DNA of 64,000 nt from Bin55 sp028819195 (GTDB lineage: Bacteria; Pseudomonadota; Gammaproteobacteria; Pseudomonadales; Azotimanducaceae), in the NCBI GenBank assembly GCA_028819195.1, contig JAPPMF010000005.1:12306-76305 (forward strand), written 5' to 3'. Made by a program: the position numbers and the translations under genes. The notes under the pieces were generated by a model that ran no database searches, was not told the DNA's origin, and worked only from the letters and a program-made list of their open reading frames with translations. The first letter of the stretch is position 1. Every line of letters starts with the position of its first letter. Shown here piece by piece: positions 9,469 through 17,907 of this stretch.

Positions 9469-10035
9469 ATGTCCTACAACGAAATGAAACGTTATTCAAA
9501 CGCAGGTTTAGTACACAGTAGCACTAGTCGTCGATTACGGTATATTTTCCTATTTTCTTTGGTGTTGCTGGGAGTCCTAGGTTGGACAGAGGCTGAGATA
9601 CCTGAAGAAACTGTTACCGACTTCTTTCAAGGCACCTTTGAAGAAGCATTGGAACACGCCAAAGACGAAGGGAAGTTGGTTTTACTAGAGGGTGCATATG
9701 GGAAGCGGTCTTGGTGTGGTACCTGTATCGCGATGCAAGAAACCGTGTTTTCGTCAGCAGAAGTCAAAGAGTTCTTAAATAGCCGTTTTGTCAAACATCA
9801 GGTGTTCGTGCGCGAAAACAGATGGCAGGATCAGGATTCGGAGATTGCTTCCAAGTATAAGATCACACGCTATCCTACATACATTGTCATTGACTCAGAC
9901 GGTAAGGAGTTAAGTCGTGTGTACCTCGATTCTGCCATAACCAACGAACAGTTTATCGACTTAGTTGGTCAAATGATTGGCGAATCGCAGTCCGATTTCG
10001 ACACACTTCAAAACAGGTACGATCAAGGAAATTGA
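9469..10035 (+). CDS. thioredoxin-fold protein, N-terminal part of a gene cut by an in-frame TGA
   Basis: This part encodes an exported thioredoxin-like domain of the DUF255/Thioredoxin_7 type. Residues 24-43 form a signal peptide or anchor. The active-site motif is WCGTC (residues 82-86), followed by the cis-Pro-like segment YKITRYPTYIVID. The start is well supported: GGAGG lies 8 bases before the ATG. The frame ends at TGA (10033-10035), but the same frame stays open for 282 more codons from 10036, beginning SPDFIQEYLKAAV. In related proteins the domain runs directly into such a helical region, so this is probably the first part of one longer protein. The peptide as written could still be a small oxidoreductase for envelope proteins. 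Confidence 0.75.
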   Translation: MSYNEMKRYSNAGLVHSSTSRRLRYIFLFSLVLLGVLGWTEAEIPEETVTDFFQGTFEEALEHAKDEGKLVLLEGAYGKRSWCGTCIAMQETVFSSAEVKEFLNSRFVKHQVFVRENRWQDQDSEIASKYKITRYPTYIVIDSDGKELSRVYLDSAITNEQFIDLVGQMIGESQSDFDTLQNRYDQGN

Positions 10036-10059
10036 TCTCCAGATTTCATTCAAGAGTAC

Positions 10060-10908
10060 TTGAAGGCAGCTGTCGTGCACTACATACTAGGCAATAAACA
10101 ATCGTTTAGTGGTGCCCATGAACTACTTTCCCAACACCTAGATGAACGTCGGCAATTTAGAAGTATTGCTGCGGGATACTTCAACAGTAGACCCTTCGAT
10201 GAATTACTAATTCCTACCGATATCTACTTGGTGCTACATTTCAAAAATAGAGTCAAGACAGGGGACAAATTAGTCGAATATGTAATGAACAACTTTGACT
10301 CCGTCTTAGAACACATTTCAATTTCAGCAATCAGTCAATTTGTATTAAATGCTATGTCCATTAAATTCAGAGACCTCGCAGTTAATAGAGACGACCAGTA
10401 TCTTACCTACTACGAAACTCTCAACGATTCTTTCCCACAGGTAACGAACTATGTACAGCTTCGAGCAGTGCGATTTTCTAATCCTATTTTTAATGAGCAA
10501 AGTTATTTGGATTGGACTTATCTACGTGCAAATGCAAAACGTTCGAGTGAGGGAACGTTAGTCCTTCGACAGGTTGATTACGAAACACTGTATAAACATT
10601 ACTCAAAACGGCTTTCGGACACCTCTGCAACTATTACCGCAGCAGAATTCAGCCATGTGGCGGGCCTTTTTGGACTGTCTAGCAGTCTCAGACATAAGAA
10701 ATTCGCACTCGACAGTGCGAGGAAAGCAACCCAATTGTTTCCGAAAGAACCCTGGTATTCTCATAAAGTAGTGGACTTGTTGAGAGAGACCGGCCAACAG
10801 GACGAAGCGCTCTTAACTGTCAGGGATTACGTTTCACGTTTGTCAGATTCTGATGAAGACCTAAAACTATTAGAAAGTTTTTTGCAACTCCTAGGAGCAA
10901 CAAATTAA
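10060..10908 (+). CDS. helical C-terminal region of the interrupted thioredoxin-like protein
   Basis: This 282-residue region is in the same frame as the thioredoxin-like gene and separated from it only by one TGA and eight sense codons. It is alpha-helical by composition, with a TPR-like pair near its end (FALDSARKATQLFPKEPWY, then VVDLLRETGQQDEALLTV), as in other thioredoxin-fold proteins with a helical partner domain. No ribosome-binding site precedes the TTG at 10060, so independent translation is doubtful. A single change of TGA to a sense codon such as CGA would rejoin the two parts into a protein of about 479 residues. I therefore read it as part of a broken gene. Confidence 0.65.
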   Translation: MKAAVVHYILGNKQSFSGAHELLSQHLDERRQFRSIAAGYFNSRPFDELLIPTDIYLVLHFKNRVKTGDKLVEYVMNNFDSVLEHISISAISQFVLNAMSIKFRDLAVNRDDQYLTYYETLNDSFPQVTNYVQLRAVRFSNPIFNEQSYLDWTYLRANAKRSSEGTLVLRQVDYETLYKHYSKRLSDTSATITAAEFSHVAGLFGLSSSLRHKKFALDSARKATQLFPKEPWYSHKVVDLLRETGQQDEALLTVRDYVSRLSDSDEDLKLLESFLQLLGATN

Positions 10909-10991
10909 ATGATTGATTACTTTCAATTCAAGAATTTGGATGCTCTCAAGCAATTTGGGTCTGAGCAAGTAATCTATGTGAGGGAACCGTC

Positions 10992-11332
10992 TTGATATTT
11001 CGAATTTTCTCAAAAAGCTTTATCAAAATAGTAATCGTTTTAATCCCAATTGTGTTTTTTTACACAGCTTGTTCGCGACCACAAGTATCCTGCGAAGAAG
11101 CCACAAGCAGTGCCAAATTGATCAAGAAGAACACAAACAGGCATGTACTGACAGTTACTGGGCTATTGCTAGCGCCGAACCTGGAATATTAGAAGGATCA
11201 GTCGAAAGTCAGGATAGGATTGACGAATTTTGGGAAGAATATGAGGAATGTGTAGCTCTAGCTCCAAGTTGCGAAGAAGAGAAAACGGCTATGGAATCGG
11301 CATGTGACGAGAAAGTTGATACTGATAGTTAA
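10992..11332 (+). pseudogene. frameshifted small Cys-containing lipoprotein gene
   Basis: The first frame starts at a TTG with AGGG 8 bases upstream. It encodes MIFRIFSKSFIKIVIVLIP and then a lipobox-like YTAC, a typical lipoprotein signal, but runs on only to 11192. The second frame takes over with QCQIDQEEHKQACTDSYW and CEEEKTAMESACDEK and ends at TAA 11330-11332. Adding one base in the GCCAC run near 11100 joins the two into a lipoprotein of roughly 110 residues with several cysteines (CEE, CQI, ACTD, EECVA, SCEEE, SACDE) and an acidic helical body. The function is unknown. It follows the broken thioredoxin-like gene, so the two could have been one functional unit. Confidence 0.5.
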
Positions 11333-11494
11333 ATCCACAAGAGTATTGCTTTATATCTACGACTAACATTTAATCGTTGGCATTTGGTTCATGAGACTCT
11401 CTTAGAGTATCCTTTTGAACAATAGTTTCTGAACTGATCAGAATTCGGCTATCCCACATATCTCTCAATTCTGTCGTGTTTTGACAAAATCGCT

Positions 11495-12859
11495 TTAATT
11501 CCCCGACATCGTGTTGGGCAACCACAACACAATCCCCGGGAACGCCAACAAAATCGCTACGGTAGCAATGTCTGCGACAAAAAATGGCAACACTCCTTTA
11601 TAGACATCCTGTAACGGAATTGCCATTGAGTGCCCTGTTGTCGTACTCAACTCCCGCGACACTCCAGCAACCACAAAACAATTCAACCCAATCGGCGGAG
11701 TTATCAAACAAATTTCCGCCATTTTCACCACGATTATTCCAAACCAAATCGGATCATAGCCCAATGCAATCACGGCCGGAAAAACGACCGGTAGAGTCAG
11801 GATTAACATTCCGATTGCATCCATAAACATACCCAAAATTGCATACGCTAACAGTATGCAAATCATGATGAGTAACGGTGATACATCTAACGACACAATC
11901 CAACTTGTGAAGGTTTCTGGGAGAGTGGCAAAACCTAAAAAACGTACAAAAATGAACACTCCCCAAATCAAGGTAAAAATCATGACCGTCAGTTTCGCGG
12001 TTTCCATGAGTGTTTCGCGCAGATTGCTACGAAAGTCTTTGAATGAACCATGGAGGAAAGATTTGCCAACAAATATCACAAATACGATGGCTGCACCCAA
12101 CGCTCCTGCTTCGGTAGGGGAGGCAAAACCTGTATATAACGCACCAAATATAGTTAGTACGACCAGAACGATTGGTAATACTCCCGGTAAGGAAACAAAA
12201 CGTTGTTTCCAAGTCACATCAGTGATAGATCGTCCTAACTCAGGTTTGACGCAACACATAGACACAATTAATATCACATAAACTAATACTGATACTAGTC
12301 CGGGTAGCAGACCAGCGAGTAAGAGTTTGCCGACCGATTGTTCGACAATGATTGCATAGACCACCAAAATCGCCGACGGTGGAATAAGAGATGCAAGTGT
12401 CCCTCCAGCAGCAATCACACCAGCCGTTAAGCTAGGCTTGTATCCGTGTCTCAACATGTCCGGAATCGCGGTACGTGAAAAAACCGCCGCCGTGGCCGTG
12501 GATGCACCGGATACCGCTGCGAAACCAGCACTTGCAAACACTGTTGACACCGCAAGTCCACCTGGTACCCAACCTAACCAACGACGGGCTGCTTCAAACA
12601 ATCGTTTAGTTAAGCCAGAATAGAACGCAAGAAAACCAATAAGAATGAAGAGCGGGAGCACCGACAACGTATAAGTCACAGTCTTTGAATGTGGTATAGT
12701 TCCAACAATGGCTGCTGCAGGACCCCAACCTTTGAGAAGTACTAATCCCGTAAACCCAGCAATTGCGGCCGCAACATAGACGCGCATACCACTGAGTACT
12801 AACACAATCAACAAACCTACGCCGAGCAAGCCAATTGTGAAGTCGTCCAAGGGGGTCAT
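11495..12859 (-). CDS. TRAP transporter large permease (DctM family)
   Basis: This is the large inner-membrane subunit of a tripartite ATP-independent periplasmic transporter, which drives Na+-coupled uptake of an organic acid or similar solute. It has 454 residues and about twelve hydrophobic segments. Family features seen are the conserved loop FASAGFAAVSGASTATAAV, the segment GGTLASLIPPSAILVVYA, GFASPTEAGALGA, and the C-terminal EICLITPPIGLN. The start ATG lies 4 bases after the small-permease stop, so the genes form one operon. The substrate is set mainly by DctP and is not readable here. Confidence 0.93.
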   Translation of the reverse strand: MTPLDDFTIGLLGVGLLIVLVLSGMRVYVAAAIAGFTGLVLLKGWGPAAAIVGTIPHSKTVTYTLSVLPLFILIGFLAFYSGLTKRLFEAARRWLGWVPGGLAVSTVFASAGFAAVSGASTATAAVFSRTAIPDMLRHGYKPSLTAGVIAAGGTLASLIPPSAILVVYAIIVEQSVGKLLLAGLLPGLVSVLVYVILIVSMCCVKPELGRSITDVTWKQRFVSLPGVLPIVLVVLTIFGALYTGFASPTEAGALGAAIVFVIFVGKSFLHGSFKDFRSNLRETLMETAKLTVMIFTLIWGVFIFVRFLGFATLPETFTSWIVSLDVSPLLIMICILLAYAILGMFMDAIGMLILTLPVVFPAVIALGYDPIWFGIIVVKMAEICLITPPIGLNCFVVAGVSRELSTTTGHSMAIPLQDVYKGVLPFFVADIATVAILLAFPGIVLWLPNTMSGN

Positions 12860-12863
12860 ATTC

Positions 12864-13481
12864 TTAAGCTAAAGTACTTTGGCTTGATGGTTGGTCAGAA
12901 TTCATTTGATCGAGGGGTGATTGCACAATAGGTATAGCAATAGGTGGAACGGTTGGATTCAAGAACATTCGCAAGTAACCAATAAACTGAATACCTATTC
13001 GGAGTAATAGGATCGATAAGGCAACTGGAACCACTAGCTTGGCAGGCCACGTTACAAGTTCGATATTCATCGTACTATCGCCGTATTCGAACGCACGTTG
13101 AAAGTGTTGGTATGAAGAGGGAATCAAAATCAGTACGATCGCGCCGGCAAGTAATGCACTCATTCCTTCCACAAACCAAAGTAATCGGCCCCGCAATTTT
13201 GACAAGATGAGTTCCATACGTACATGCGCACCCACTCGTTGCACATAAGAAATCGAGAGTACGGCGAAACCCACCATCGAAAACTCGACAACGTCATGAA
13301 ATCCGAAAGTCGACAACTTGAAAGCCTGAAGGACGATTCCGACAACACCCAAGCACATCAAACCAAAAATCAAAACGCCAGCAAGTATATTTGACGCGTT
13401 CTCGATCTTGGATAGAAAAGCATCTAGGAACTGCAAAGTTGTTCCTAGACAATCTTGTTTAGCTGTACCCACCGTAGACAC
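12864..13481 (-). CDS. TRAP transporter small permease (DctQ family)
   Basis: This is the small membrane subunit that pairs with DctM. It has 205 residues with four hydrophobic segments (near residues 32-55, 68-85, 105-124 and 147-167), normal for DctQ. The conserved motif region is GVVGIVLQAFKLSTFGFHDVVEFS followed by AHVRMELI. The start is GTG, 14 bases after the dctP stop. A Pro/Ser-rich cytoplasmic tail of about 35 residues follows the last helix. It works only as part of the DctPQM complex encoded around it. Confidence 0.9.
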   Translation of the reverse strand: MSTVGTAKQDCLGTTLQFLDAFLSKIENASNILAGVLIFGLMCLGVVGIVLQAFKLSTFGFHDVVEFSMVGFAVLSISYVQRVGAHVRMELILSKLRGRLLWFVEGMSALLAGAIVLILIPSSYQHFQRAFEYGDSTMNIELVTWPAKLVVPVALSILLLRIGIQFIGYLRMFLNPTVPPIAIPIVQSPLDQMNSDQPSSQSTLA

Positions 13482-13495
13482 GACGGCGACCTAAC

Positions 13496-14581
13496 CTATT
13501 TGTACTCTTTGCCGACTGCTTTGAATACTAGTTCGACAAGTTCCCGCGCATCGAAATCGTCGGAGTTTTCTTCGATCCATTCTTCGATCACAACTCGACC
13601 AAAACGTGCACGGAACTTTTCCAGATCTTCTTCGGAGTATGTAATTTCGGTAAGTTTATCCCGAAGCATTGGAAGATTTTCTGTATCCGCCGTAACGTAG
13701 GCTTGTCGTTGTTCCTCGATAACATCAGGTTTGATGCGAGCGAGAAGATCACGATATTGTTGTGGTAATTTGTTATAGGCTTCTATTGAGAACACGATGG
13801 GACAGTCAGCAGTCCCTAGTGATAGATTAGTAGTGAACCAACTAGACACCTCATGAATCCGATAGGAAACATGACTATACGTAAATGGAAACGCCACCGC
13901 ATCGATGGAACCCGTTTGAATACCTGTGTACACTTCTGGAGCAGCCATACCACTAGGGGTCGCTCCTAACTTTTTTAGAACATCGCCAAAACCGCCAGCA
14001 GCACGAACGATCTTGCCTTTCCAATCGTCCAGCGAGAACGGGGCTTCCCCGCGACCCATGACTTCGTATCGAGGTAAAAAGGACGAAGTATAAATCATCG
14101 CGCCCCAACGTTTGAATTCTTTTTTAACTGGTTCTGTGTCGTATAAGACTTCGCGTACCGCTATCCGATCTTCCCAGTCTCCTAATGGAAGGAAAGGTAA
14201 AGACATAACCATAAGAGCAGGATTTTTCTGAGGGTGGTAAATGTTGCAGATCATCGCTGCTTCGAAGGCTTTGATCGCAATACCGTCCAAATTCTCTCGA
14301 GGTTTTGACAAACCTTCGCCGTAATGGAGTTTGAATTCCCAGTTACCATTCGTGTAAAAATCTAGTTTTTCCGAGATTGAATCAGCAATTTTGGTCCCAG
14401 GTCTAGGACCACCCCATAAGGAAATATTCCACTTGAGTTTTGGTCCTTCGACGAATTCGGTTTCTTCCTGTTGAGTCGTTTCTTGCGCATGCATAAAACC
14501 AGAGGAGACAACCAGAAGGACCGAACACCATACGGTCAAGCTTTTCAACTTCGTGAAAGCCCTATGCCCACGATGAGTCAA
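13496..14581 (-). CDS. TRAP transporter substrate-binding protein (DctP family)
   Basis: This is the periplasmic solute receptor of the transporter. It has 361 residues with a signal peptide (hydrophobic core TVWCSVLLVVSSGF, residues 16-29). Family segments are present: the WKGKIVRAAGG region, whose Arg is at the position that usually holds the substrate carboxylate, then GATPSGMAAPEVYTGIQTG and SIDAVAFP. The binding-site Arg suggests a carboxylated solute, but sequence alone does not give the ligand. The start codon overlaps the apaG stop as ATGA, so apaG and the transporter are co-translated, which is not a usual apaG context. Confidence 0.92.
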   Translation of the reverse strand: MTHRGHRAFTKLKSLTVWCSVLLVVSSGFMHAQETTQQEETEFVEGPKLKWNISLWGGPRPGTKIADSISEKLDFYTNGNWEFKLHYGEGLSKPRENLDGIAIKAFEAAMICNIYHPQKNPALMVMSLPFLPLGDWEDRIAVREVLYDTEPVKKEFKRWGAMIYTSSFLPRYEVMGRGEAPFSLDDWKGKIVRAAGGFGDVLKKLGATPSGMAAPEVYTGIQTGSIDAVAFPFTYSHVSYRIHEVSSWFTTNLSLGTADCPIVFSIEAYNKLPQQYRDLLARIKPDVIEEQRQAYVTADTENLPMLRDKLTEITYSEEDLEKFRARFGRVVIEEWIEENSDDFDARELVELVFKAVGKEYK

Positions 14582-14958
14582 TTCAGAGTCTCATCTGAAG
14601 TTGAGAGGATAAAAGGCGGAATAGGTACATCAAAACGACGTCCTTGAATGTCTTCAAAGGTATAGTGCCCTTCCATTGTGCCAAACGGAGTTTCCAGGAC
14701 CGCTCCACTGGTATATTCAAAGGATTCACCTGGTGAGAGAAGCGGGGTCTCGCCTACAACACCGGTACCATCCACTGATTCGACGAACCTTCCACCATGT
14801 GAAATCTTCCAATGTCGTTCCAATAGTTTCGACAGCGTCGAACTATTGTTGGTAATCTTGATGTGGTAGGCAAAAACAAACCTAAGCTCTTCGGGATCTG
14901 AGTAGTCTCTCAGGAACGTGGTATTTACATCAACTGCTATGTTTTGTTTTGTCTTCAC
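14578..14958 (-). CDS. apaG: ApaG protein
   Basis: This is a small cytoplasmic single-domain protein with a fibronectin-III-like fold. Its biochemical role in bacteria is not firmly settled. The 126 residues align with ApaG over the full length: VDVNTTFLRDYSDPEE, FAYHIKITNNS, the LLERHWKI and VEGTGVVGE-like region (here VDGTGVVGETPLLSPGE), FEYTSGAVLETPFGTMEG and the DVPIPPFIL end. In many Proteobacteria apaG sits with ksgA and apaH. Here it leads a TRAP transporter operon and its stop overlaps the dctP start. Confidence 0.95.
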   Translation of the reverse strand: MKTKQNIAVDVNTTFLRDYSDPEELRFVFAYHIKITNNSSTLSKLLERHWKISHGGRFVESVDGTGVVGETPLLSPGESFEYTSGAVLETPFGTMEGHYTFEDIQGRRFDVPIPPFILSTSDETLN

Positions 14959-15353
14959 TTGTGTCTAACGTTACATCGTTTTCGTTAGGACAATTTTACC
15001 CCAGAGCACAACGTGATTAATCTCGACGATCAGAAAATGTGGAGTTAATTGAGTAGACGAAACTCCCTACCATTGATTTCGCATTGGTCGGACGACAACA
15101 GTCCGTGAAATCCTGCGAACCACAAAACAGGAAGACAAAATCCTTGTTTGATATATAAAGAGAACAAGCATGCTATCCTTCACAAATCCAACCATAATTT
15201 AAACCTAAGGGAGATTCCAAACAGACCTTGTGACGATGAATAAGATTAGGTACCTGGTTCAACTTCTGACAGGTTGATTCCATCGATTAAATTGATAGTA
15301 AAATTAACAAAAGTTCCCTTATGCCAAAGTTCAGTTTTGCGAAAGAGGTTACC
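14959..15353. other. divergent intergenic region
   Basis: This stretch of about 395 bases separates apaG on - from the exported repeat protein on +. It must hold promoters for both directions. It is AT-rich, and I see no strong inverted repeat, open frame or confident -35/-10 pair. AAAGAGG at 15341-15347 is the ribosome-binding site of the + gene. Confidence 0.5.
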
Positions 15354-17774
15354 ATGAAGAAGACGTTTGTTCTCGTGTTAAGTCTTTACGTTCTATTCGG
15401 TGTAGTAGTTGGCAACTCAGACGAACTACAGACTATTACGGTTAACTTTGTTGATGATCTGAACGAAACGCCGCTGTGGATTGGTCCCGTCATCGAGGGA
15501 TATGAGACGGGAGAGCCCAAACTGTTGCCCGAAATCGACTGGCGGACCACAGAAACTCAAAAGATTAGATTCGTGATTCCGACTATTCAAAGGTTGAAGA
15601 AGTTCTACGTTCTCAGAAAGAATTTCCTACCGGTGATACAACATAACAATTCTCACGAAGAATATGTAGATGTTTCGATAGAGTTTGCCGAAGGTGCGTC
15701 TATCCAAGGCAAGGTAACTGCTCGCAATGACGGAGCATCAGTCACCGAAGGAATAGTCTCTCTTCAGTTTGACAAGGAACTCGAAATACCTGTTCCTCCT
15801 GAAGATCCAATTTTCGTTTGGGACATCGAAGAGGAAGGTACTATTAACCTGCAGGGACTCCCAATCGGGGAACACAACATTTCGATAGAAGCACCTGGAT
15901 ACATGAGATATGAAGAGACCGTCTCAGTCACAAGACTAGATGAGGAGATCGAGTTGAACGTTCAACTCGACCGAGCAGTACAAGTGAGAGGTAGCATCGT
16001 CGATTATTCACCTAATCCATCCACATCTTTAATGGTAGAGGATCTCAAAGTCCAAGGTGAAATTGAAGTTGTTCTGATTTCACCTGAGCAACAAACCGAA
16101 ACATTTGCTGTCGAATTCGATGCTGAAAACAATTTTTCGATTGGTCCGTTCGCAGAAGACTCCGTCATCAAAATCAGGGCCCACTTAGCGGACGGTCAAC
16201 ATTCGAGATGGAGTCAATTTAACACACCATCTGAAGATATAAAACTGCATGTCGCGAACTGGATTCTTGTAAGTGGAACAGTGGTGGATCAAGACACCGC
16301 TCAACCGATAACTACGTTCACAGTCACTTCAAATCTCGATCAGCGAGTTGATGTTGAGGAACCAAATGGAAACTTCACGATCGAAGTCTACGAATGGGAT
16401 GGCGAAATATCAATTGCAGCTCCTGGTTATGTGTATTGGACCACCTTCGACATCGGAAATGCCGAGCTAGAGTTTGATCTAGGGGTAATCGAACTTGTTC
16501 GAGCACATACAGTACGAGGAATCGTGTTTGACAACAAGACGGGAAACCCAATGGAGGGAGTGAGTATTACCCGTTGGGACGGAGGAACACCAGACGCTGG
16601 GATTTCTCAAAAAGAACACTGGATCAGACGTTGGCACTACGCAAATGTCAAGACAGAAACTAACGCAGAAGGTGAGTTTGAACTGGATAGCTTTTCAACA
16701 GCAGGTGGGCAGATTTCGGCCTGGTTCTCGGGATATGCTCAGGAAATCCTCACATTTCACGATGTAAATGAAGTGCTTGAGTTTAGACTCAGCCCCATCG
16801 GTTCGATCAATGGTCAAGTAGTACTCTTAACCGGAGAACCAACGGAAGCTAGTATAAACTACTTCGATAATGAGTTTTCCGGTGGTGGATTTCGAACAGA
16901 TGAGGACGGTAAATTCGAATTTTCGAGGCGCGCAGGAACTTATCGTTTCAGCGCAAGGGCAGACGCTGGCCGGTCGCAAAACTATGAAATCGAGCTTGGT
17001 GTTGACGAAGTCGTGGACTTACGGATCGTCATCGATATTGTTGGGCGTGTACATGGAAACATTGCTGGTCTATTGGAAGACGAGAATATTTCGATAAGTG
17101 CTGGTGGTGCAGGCGGTTGGTTTTATGAGAACGGTCATTACGAATTTGTTGGAGTTGAATCTGGTGAGCAAGATATTCGAGTATTGACTTCGTTCGGAAG
17201 AGAAATATTGGATTCTATAGTCATCGGAGACTCCCAAGAGAGTCGTTTTGATGTCACTTTGCCCATCGCAAAAACGCTTTCTGGACGAGTACTAGCTGGT
17301 AAACAAGGTATAGCTGAACTCGAAATCATTGCGCGTCCAAAAGATTCGCAGTTGCCATCCGGGAGAACCGCAACGATCGCCGACGGATCGTATCACTTCA
17401 AAGCATTAACTCCAGGTTTATATACCGTAGAAATACCGGCGCGAAGCTTCTCGGAATTGATCGAAATTCAGGATGATTCGGTACATGACTTTCACGTTGG
17501 ATCATTCACGCTTTCGGGAACAGTGTACGGTCGTCGCTCGGTAAGAGGTGCAACCGTGGTCCTATCCGGTGGACCAAAAGATAGAAAACTAGAACACGGA
17601 TTGCGTCAAATCACCGATGCAAACGGAGAATATCGGTTCCTCGGTCTTCCAAACGGTAGATACACAATAAAAGTTACGCATGCCGACTATGAAGAGACCT
17701 CAGAAAACGTCAACGTGAATCAAGAAAGTGAAAAACTTGACGTTTACCTTGAAGAAAGTCGTGACCCGGAGTAG
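15354..17774 (+). CDS. exported protein of carboxypeptidase-regulatory-like repeats, paralog of the gene at 6774
   Basis: From the ATG at 15354 this has 806 residues; AAAGAGG precedes the start by 6 bases, which decides it over the ATG at 15321. It begins MKKTFVLVLSLYVLFGVVVG, a signal peptide, with no lipobox cysteine, unlike its paralog. The body is a chain of beta-sandwich-like modules with the pattern 'G..V ... tdxdGxFxF ... GxYxx', such as NAEGEFELDSFSTAGG, DEDGKFEFSRRAGTYRF, ADGSYHFKALTPGLYTV and ANGEYRFLGLPNGRYTI. Segment order and even some phrases match the paralog (for example FAEGASIQGKV against FSEGISIGGKV). It is probably periplasmic or surface-exposed. The function is unknown; adhesion or ligand binding is inferred from the fold. 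Confidence 0.85.
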   Translation: MKKTFVLVLSLYVLFGVVVGNSDELQTITVNFVDDLNETPLWIGPVIEGYETGEPKLLPEIDWRTTETQKIRFVIPTIQRLKKFYVLRKNFLPVIQHNNSHEEYVDVSIEFAEGASIQGKVTARNDGASVTEGIVSLQFDKELEIPVPPEDPIFVWDIEEEGTINLQGLPIGEHNISIEAPGYMRYEETVSVTRLDEEIELNVQLDRAVQVRGSIVDYSPNPSTSLMVEDLKVQGEIEVVLISPEQQTETFAVEFDAENNFSIGPFAEDSVIKIRAHLADGQHSRWSQFNTPSEDIKLHVANWILVSGTVVDQDTAQPITTFTVTSNLDQRVDVEEPNGNFTIEVYEWDGEISIAAPGYVYWTTFDIGNAELEFDLGVIELVRAHTVRGIVFDNKTGNPMEGVSITRWDGGTPDAGISQKEHWIRRWHYANVKTETNAEGEFELDSFSTAGGQISAWFSGYAQEILTFHDVNEVLEFRLSPIGSINGQVVLLTGEPTEASINYFDNEFSGGGFRTDEDGKFEFSRRAGTYRFSARADAGRSQNYEIELGVDEVVDLRIVIDIVGRVHGNIAGLLEDENISISAGGAGGWFYENGHYEFVGVESGEQDIRVLTSFGREILDSIVIGDSQESRFDVTLPIAKTLSGRVLAGKQGIAELEIIARPKDSQLPSGRTATIADGSYHFKALTPGLYTVEIPARSFSELIEIQDDSVHDFHVGSFTLSGTVYGRRSVRGATVVLSGGPKDRKLEHGLRQITDANGEYRFLGLPNGRYTIKVTHADYEETSENVNVNQESEKLDVYLEESRDPE

Positions 17775-17907
17775 TAGGAAAAATGAAAAGCAAATTTTCA
17801 CCGAAGTCGGGGTCTGTCTGGAATTCGGTGTACCTGTAACTCCAAACTAGAACTGCTCACCTTTTACTTCTTCCAACATTTCATCTTCGGCATGTTGACG
17901 TAATTAT

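Noticed and set aside
10033..10035. UGA recoding as a sense codon
   Set aside because: TGA closes intact core genes in this window (for example nadE, nuoCD and the coupled acyltransferase), so a changed code is not supported. No selenocysteine-type context was recognised.
10909..10995. 28-codon ATG frame directly after the helical region
   Set aside because: It is short, has no recognised content and no homolog known to me. It could be a remnant but cannot be supported.
17799..17830. CACCGAA/TTCGGTG inverted repeat after the second repeat protein
   Set aside because: The loop is long (18 bases) and no T-run follows on either strand, so it is not a convincing terminator.
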